A stretch of 64,000 nucleotides of DNA from CAXMRP01 sp965216515 (GTDB taxonomy: Bacteria > Pseudomonadota > Alphaproteobacteria > Rhizobiales > Afifellaceae), in the NCBI GenBank assembly GCA_965216515.1, contig OZ244173.1, positions 1-64,000 on the forward strand, read 5' to 3'. Positions 60,777 through 64,000 of this stretch are shown here, piece after piece. The stretch's first letter is position 1; every line of letters begins with the position of its first letter. The position numbers and the translations under genes were made by a program. The notes beneath the pieces were generated by a model. It saw only the letters and a list, made by a program, of their open reading frames with translations. It was not told the DNA's origin and did no database searches.

Positions 60777-61622
60777 ATGAACAGGGATATCGAGGGCGCC
60801 GTGCGGGACCACAACCGGACCGCCGCACGCATGTGGGGCAGCGGCGGCCGCGACTATGACCAGGTGAGCTTCGCCATTTCCGATGCCCTTGCCCACGCCG
60901 CCCAGCGGCTCGCCCCGCGGCCCGGCGAGCGCGTGCTGGACTGCGCCACCGGCACCGGCTGGACGGCCCGCAATGTGGCGCGCATGGGCGCGCGGGTGAC
61001 CGGGACGGACATCGCGCCGGAATTGATCGCCGCCGCCCGAGACCTCTCGCAGGGGTTCGACCCGGCGATTGACTATCATGTGGCCGACGCGGAGGCCTTG
61101 CCGTTTGCCGATGCCGCCTTCGACGGCGTCATCTCCACCTTCGGGGTCATGTTCGCCGCCGATCAGGCGCGGGCGGCCGCGGAGCTGGCCCGCGTCTGCA
61201 AGCCGGGTGGCCGGTTGGTGCTCGCCAATTGGGTGTCCGGCGGGGCGGTGGCGCAGTTCTTTGGCATCATCGCCAACCACGCCGACAACCCGCCGCCGCC
61301 CGATCCGCCGCCGCCCGATCCGCCGCAGGCCTCGCCGCTGGCCTGGGGCGATCCGGCGCATGTCGGCGCCCTGCTGGGCGATGCCTTCGACCTCACCCTG
61401 GAGGACGGCGAAAACCGCGCCCGCCACGAAAGCGCCGACGCAATCTGGCAATGGTATCTGAAGGGCTTCGGACCCATGCGGGTGCTCCACGACACGCTGG
61501 ACGATGCCGGGCGGGCGGCGCTGAAGCGCGATGTCGACGCCTATCACGACCGCTACCAGGTGCCGGCCGGCCTGTGCGTGCGCCGCCGGTATGTGCTGGT
61601 GATCGGCCGCCGCCGCGGTTGA
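60777..61622 (+). CDS. Class I SAM-dependent methyltransferase
   Basis: A 281-residue methyltransferase. Motif I is VLDCATGTGWTARNVARMGARVTGTDIAP, motif II DAEALPFADAAFDGVISTFGVMF, motif III KPGGRLVLANWVS; this is the UbiE/Methyltransf_11 type. A hydrophilic PPPPDPPPPDPP insert at about residues 172-183 comes from a 15-bp tandem repeat. The substrate is unknown. GGAGG at 60766-60770 supports ATG 60777. The gene is divergent from the HxlR regulator. Confidence 0.9.
   Translation: MNRDIEGAVRDHNRTAARMWGSGGRDYDQVSFAISDALAHAAQRLAPRPGERVLDCATGTGWTARNVARMGARVTGTDIAPELIAAARDLSQGFDPAIDYHVADAEALPFADAAFDGVISTFGVMFAADQARAAAELARVCKPGGRLVLANWVSGGAVAQFFGIIANHADNPPPPDPPPPDPPQASPLAWGDPAHVGALLGDAFDLTLEDGENRARHESADAIWQWYLKGFGPMRVLHDTLDDAGRAALKRDVDAYHDRYQVPAGLCVRRRYVLVIGRRRG
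61290..61319. repeat. 15-bp tandem repeat (PPPPD) in the methyltransferase gene
   Basis: CCGCCGCCGCCCGAT occurs twice in direct repeat and is read in frame as PPPPD-PPPPD. Copy-number change would lengthen or shorten the proline loop without breaking the frame. Confidence 0.85.
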
Positions 61623-61873
61623 TCCGGCCGGTTGCGGGGGAGGGGTGTTCGTGCCGGGGCGGGTGTCGGAACTGCCATCCTGCTCGCCGGACGCCGCGCG
61701 CCCGGGCCGCGCCCGCCGGCGCGCAAGTCCGGATACAAACCGCTCCGAATTCGCTGTTTGACGGTAATATTGCCGGAGCCAGGCGACCGGCACCGGCTTC
61801 GTTTCCGGGTTGGTGGAATTTTGATTTTGTCAGGAATGATGGCAAGGTTCCGCAACAAAAGAAAGGAACGGCC

Positions 61874-62158
61874 ATGACCGATACGATCGGGACAGCAAGT
61901 GTGATCAAGGAAAAGGACGTCGCGACGACTGTGATCTACCTTCAGATTGTTAATGGAAATCCCGTCGAATCCATCTCCGTTCAGTCGGTCGGCGCAATGC
62001 CCCGGCCTGCGAAAGGCGAGCAGGTTGAAGTGCACGAGCGCGCGACAGGAAGCATAGTGGCCGGCACGGTCGATCGAATCGCACACAAGGTTTCAGTGAC
62101 CGGTGGCGGCGCGGTCGACACATTCCTGGCGCACGGAATTGAAGTCCACGTCGTCTAG
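61874..62158 (+). CDS. Small protein of 94 residues, unknown
   Basis: A 94-residue frame: MTDTIGTASVIKEKDVATTVIYLQIVNGNPVESISVQSVGAMPRPAKGEQVEVHERATGSIVAGTVDRIAHKVSVTGG... GIEVHVV in outline. It is beta-rich with no signal or membrane segment. AAAGGAACGGCC precedes the ATG. It has the look of a small beta-barrel or repair-type domain, but I do not recognise a family. It lies just upstream of the GTA promoter region. Confidence 0.6.
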   Translation: MTDTIGTASVIKEKDVATTVIYLQIVNGNPVESISVQSVGAMPRPAKGEQVEVHERATGSIVAGTVDRIAHKVSVTGGGAVDTFLAHGIEVHVV

Positions 62159-62491
62159 CCGCCCGTTGGACCGCGCGCCATGAACCGGGCGGGCCGGATC
62201 ACTGACCTACCGTTGCCCCGCTGGCCGCGGCACGGGAAACGCGCCGGCGAAGCGGGCATTGCCCAGGTCGCAGCACCGGAACGGCGTTCTAGGAAAAAAA
62301 TCCGCTAAGATAGGAAAATAATCCTTGACGACCGTACGCTGGTTTGATAGGACTATGCCATCGTCACACAGTTGCGTTCCGCCACGGCGCCGCCGCATCC
62401 CTTGATCATCGTTTCGTTTGCGTTGCCACGTTCTGCGACGCCATGTTTTGCCCCATTTCACCGGTACCGGCCGCGCGCGCCGGTTCAGCCC
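62159..62491. other. 333-base region upstream of the GTA terminase gene
   Basis: The left part is GC-rich without a likely gene. From 62290 the composition turns AT-rich and holds two copies of the TAGGA-N6-TCC element and a -35-like TTGACG. The leader from there to ATG 62492 is about 130 bases. The terminase frame is open back to 62372, so an earlier start cannot be excluded. Confidence 0.6.
62290..62331 (+). promoter_or_regulatory. GTA promoter region with tandem operator-like sites
   Basis: TAGGA-AAAAAA-TCC at 62291-62304 and ATAGGA-AAATAA-TCCTTG at 62311-62328 start their TAGGA cores 21 bases apart, two helical turns. The second differs from the palindrome at 45232-45249 only in the last bases of its right arm. 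TTGACG at 62326-62331 could be a -35 element and overlaps it; the -10 candidate at 62349-62354 (TAGGAC) is weak, as expected for an activator-dependent promoter. Confidence 0.5.
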
Positions 62492-63376
62492 ATGCCCGGC
62501 AGCGATCCCCCCACAGGTCCGGCACAAGCCGGCGCCCGGTCCGCCCTTTCGGAAGACGACGGCTCCGGCATCGACACCAACATCGACACCAACATCGACT
62601 GGGCGGCGATCCGTGAGGCCTATGAAGGCGACTTGCTGACCGTGGCTGAGATCTGCGCCCGCCACGGCATCGGCGTTGCTACTCTGTTCGACCGCCGTGC
62701 CGCGGAAGGCTGGCCCGCCCGCTCGTGGCGCCGCGACGCCGGACCGGGAGGCGGCCGGCCTGCTAGGCGGGGGCGCGGTCTGGCCTCCGCCAATCTCACC
62801 CGGCGGCCGGTCGATGCCGCGGCGGTGCGCCTTGCCTATGAGGGATCGGATGCCACCATCTCCGAGATCACGGCGCGCTTCCGCATCACGAAGCGCGAAC
62901 TGACCAGGCTGCGTATCGCCGGCGGCTGGAAGGCCCGCCGCCCGATTGCTGTGAATGAAACTGGTCCGGATGCGCCGCCCGCGCCGAAAGCGGTGCGCCG
63001 CAGCCGCCCGGCGCGCGCCGTCGCACGGCGGCTTTTGAAGACAATCGAGACCCAGCTTTCCGCCCTGGAGGCGAAAATGTCCGACGACACCGCCACCCCG
63101 AGCCCGGAGGATGCGCGGCTGGTGGGCGAACTCACCCGCAGCCTCGACCGGCTTGCCAGACTGACCGACGACAACAAGCCGGGGAATGCCGATGCCCGCC
63201 AAGCCGCCCGATCCGGATCTGCATCACGGACCGGCACCGGCCCGCAAGGCGATGCCGACATCGAAGCCGCCGACCTTGAATGGCGCCGGCAGCGATTACG
63301 CACGCGCGTGGCACGCCTTGTTGGCCGCGGCCGATCCGCTGGCGCGGGTGGACAGGGCGAGCCGGCAGGAGATTGA
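62492..63376 (+). CDS. GTA terminase small subunit-like protein (HTH)
   Basis: A 294-residue protein with two related helix-turn-helix stretches, about residues 43-74 (AYEGDLLTVAEICARHGIGVATLFDRRA) and 115-146 (AYEGSDATISEITARFRITKRELTRLRIAGG). A basic linker and a helical region (RAVARRLLKTIETQLSALEAKM) follow. The position immediately before a GTA-type large terminase, and the double HTH, match the first gene of Hyphomicrobiales GTA clusters, which acts in DNA packaging. The start at ATG 62492 is provisional. The C-terminal 63 residues overlap the large terminase gene in another frame. Confidence 0.75.
   Translation: MPGSDPPTGPAQAGARSALSEDDGSGIDTNIDTNIDWAAIREAYEGDLLTVAEICARHGIGVATLFDRRAAEGWPARSWRRDAGPGGGRPARRGRGLASANLTRRPVDAAAVRLAYEGSDATISEITARFRITKRELTRLRIAGGWKARRPIAVNETGPDAPPAPKAVRRSRPARAVARRLLKTIETQLSALEAKMSDDTATPSPEDARLVGELTRSLDRLARLTDDNKPGNADARQAARSGSASRTGTGPQGDADIEAADLEWRRQRLRTRVARLVGRGRSAGAGGQGEPAGD
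62570..62599. repeat. 12-bp direct repeat near the terminase N-terminus
   Basis: ATCGACACCAAC occurs twice in tandem from 62570 to 62593 and is followed by a third partial ATCGAC, read as IDTN-IDTN-ID. It is in frame and only lengthens a polar segment. Confidence 0.7.
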
Positions 63377-64000
63377 ATGCCTGGAGAACTGGCCCGCCTA
63401 TGCCCGGCCCGACCAGCTTCCGCCGGCCGGCGACTGGACCACCTGGCTCATGCTCGGCGGCCGGGGCGCCGGAAAAACCCGTGCCGGTGCGGAGTGGGTG
63501 CGTGCCGCCGCGCTCGCCGGCAACGGCCCGATTGCGCTGGTCGGCGAAACGCTTGCCGACGTCCGCGACATCATGGTCGGCGGTGAATCCGGCCTGCTGG
63601 CCATCCATCCGCCCGGCGAGCGGCCGACCTGGACTGCCACCCGCCGCCGCCTGGAATGGCCCAACGGAACCTACGCGCTGGCATTTTCGTCCGAAGACCC
63701 CGAAAGCCTGCGCGGTCCGCAATTCGCCGCTGCCTGGTGCGACGAGCTTTGCAAATGGCGGCATCCGGCGGCGACCTGGGACATGCTGCAGTTCGGCCTC
63801 AGGCTTGGTGCCCGGCCGCGCCAGGTGGTCACCACGACACCGCGGCCATTGCCCCTGCTCAAGGCGGTCATGGCCCGCAACGACACGGTGACCGTGCGCG
63901 CCGCAACGCAATTGAACCGGGACAATCTGGCGCCCGCCTTCTTCGATGCGGTGATTGCGCGCTATGCCGGCACCCGGCTCGGACGCCAGGAGCTGGAGGC
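63186..64000 (+). CDS. GTA terminase large subunit (DNA packaging), 5' part
   Basis: The frame starting at ATG 63186 runs open to the window end, about 271 codons. Walker A is LMLGGRGAGKTRAGAEWVR (about residues 88-106), preceded by ENWPAYARPDQLPPAGDWTTW. The Walker B region is FAAAWCDELCKWRHPAATWDMLQFGLRLG, and QVVTTTPRPLPLLKAVMA follows; these match Terminase_6-type GTA packaging proteins (RcGTA gene 2). The C-terminal nuclease domain is outside the window. ATG 63192 (after GGGGA) and ATG 63252 are other starts. It overlaps the small-subunit gene by up to 191 bases in a different frame. Confidence 0.88.
   Translation, partial: MPMPAKPPDPDLHHGPAPARKAMPTSKPPTLNGAGSDYARAWHALLAAADPLARVDRASRQEIECLENWPAYARPDQLPPAGDWTTWLMLGGRGAGKTRAGAEWVRAAALAGNGPIALVGETLADVRDIMVGGESGLLAIHPPGERPTWTATRRRLEWPNGTYALAFSSEDPESLRGPQFAAAWCDELCKWRHPAATWDMLQFGLRLGARPRQVVTTTPRPLPLLKAVMARNDTVTVRAATQLNRDNLAPAFFDAVIARYAGTRLGRQELE

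Noticed and set aside
63280..63891. The 203-codon frame inside the large terminase region
   Set aside because: It is Arg/Pro-rich and lacks motifs; the frame from 63186 carries the Walker motifs and runs to the window end.
62159..64000. Integrated prophage
   Set aside because: Only packaging genes of the GTA type are present, with no integrase, repressor or attachment repeats in view, so a GTA is the better reading.

Overview
The window reads as a chromosomal segment of a high-GC alphaproteobacterium, most probably of the order Hyphomicrobiales (Rhizobiales). The support is gene content and order: the tail of ctpA followed by a divergent polysaccharide deacetylase and rppH, a MucR/Ros-type regulator beside a DUF6456-sufE-DUF5330 block, and the first genes of a gene transfer agent (GTA) cluster. 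The genus cannot be named from the sequence alone. I see no rRNA, tRNA, CRISPR array, insertion sequence or integrase. Coding density is high, with many 4-base ATGA/GTGA stop-start overlaps.

Layout. 1-9.8 kb: envelope and RNA-decay genes (ctpA end, deacetylase, rppH), an arginine catabolic pair (arginase, ornithine cyclodeaminase) divergent from an Lrp/AsnC regulator, a lipoprotein M48 protease, a degenerate nuclease-fold protein, RidA, a hemerythrin, a creatininase-family amidohydrolase and a CpdA-like phosphodiesterase. 9.9-16.2 kb: a catabolic operon with an NMT1-type ABC importer, a cytosine-deaminase-like amidohydrolase, an FAD oxidase and a flavin quinone reductase. 16.2-22.4 kb: PPK2, a universal stress protein, and an operon of aminotransferase, ThuA, Gfo/Idh/MocA and R. 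etli-type asparaginase. 22.4-38 kb: methylmalonyl-CoA mutase (two subunits), a HerA-like ATPase, an M20 peptidase, LOG, a dehalogenase, a branched-chain aminotransferase, two c-type cytochromes, SodB, oligopeptidase B and MsrB. 38.2-44.3 kb: a complete seven-gene Mrp/Mnh cation/proton antiporter operon.

44.5-54.5 kb holds the MucR/DUF6456/SufE/DUF5330 block, a group of poorly characterised membrane or periplasmic proteins, a PBP1A-type bifunctional penicillin-binding protein with a DUF1214/DUF1254-like pair, and a YcgN-like protein. 54.5-60 kb is a probable surface-polysaccharide group: acyltransferase, HxD...H oxygenase-like protein, FemAB/CelD-like acetyltransferase and Wzx-like flippase. 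60-64 kb has an HxlR regulator divergent from a methyltransferase, a small protein, and the GTA small and large terminase genes, the latter cut by the window end.

The most interesting observation joins two distant places. An 18-bp palindrome with arms ATAGGA and TCCTAT lies in the promoter of the DUF6456 gene (45.2 kb), which I take for a GafA/GafZ-type GTA regulator. Two imperfect copies of the same element, 21 bp apart, stand immediately upstream of the GTA terminase gene (62.3 kb). Its placement differs at the two promoters: inside the -35/-10 spacer of the regulator gene, but upstream of and overlapping the -35 of the GTA. This suggests one DNA-binding protein that shuts off the regulator gene while acting differently on the GTA promoter.
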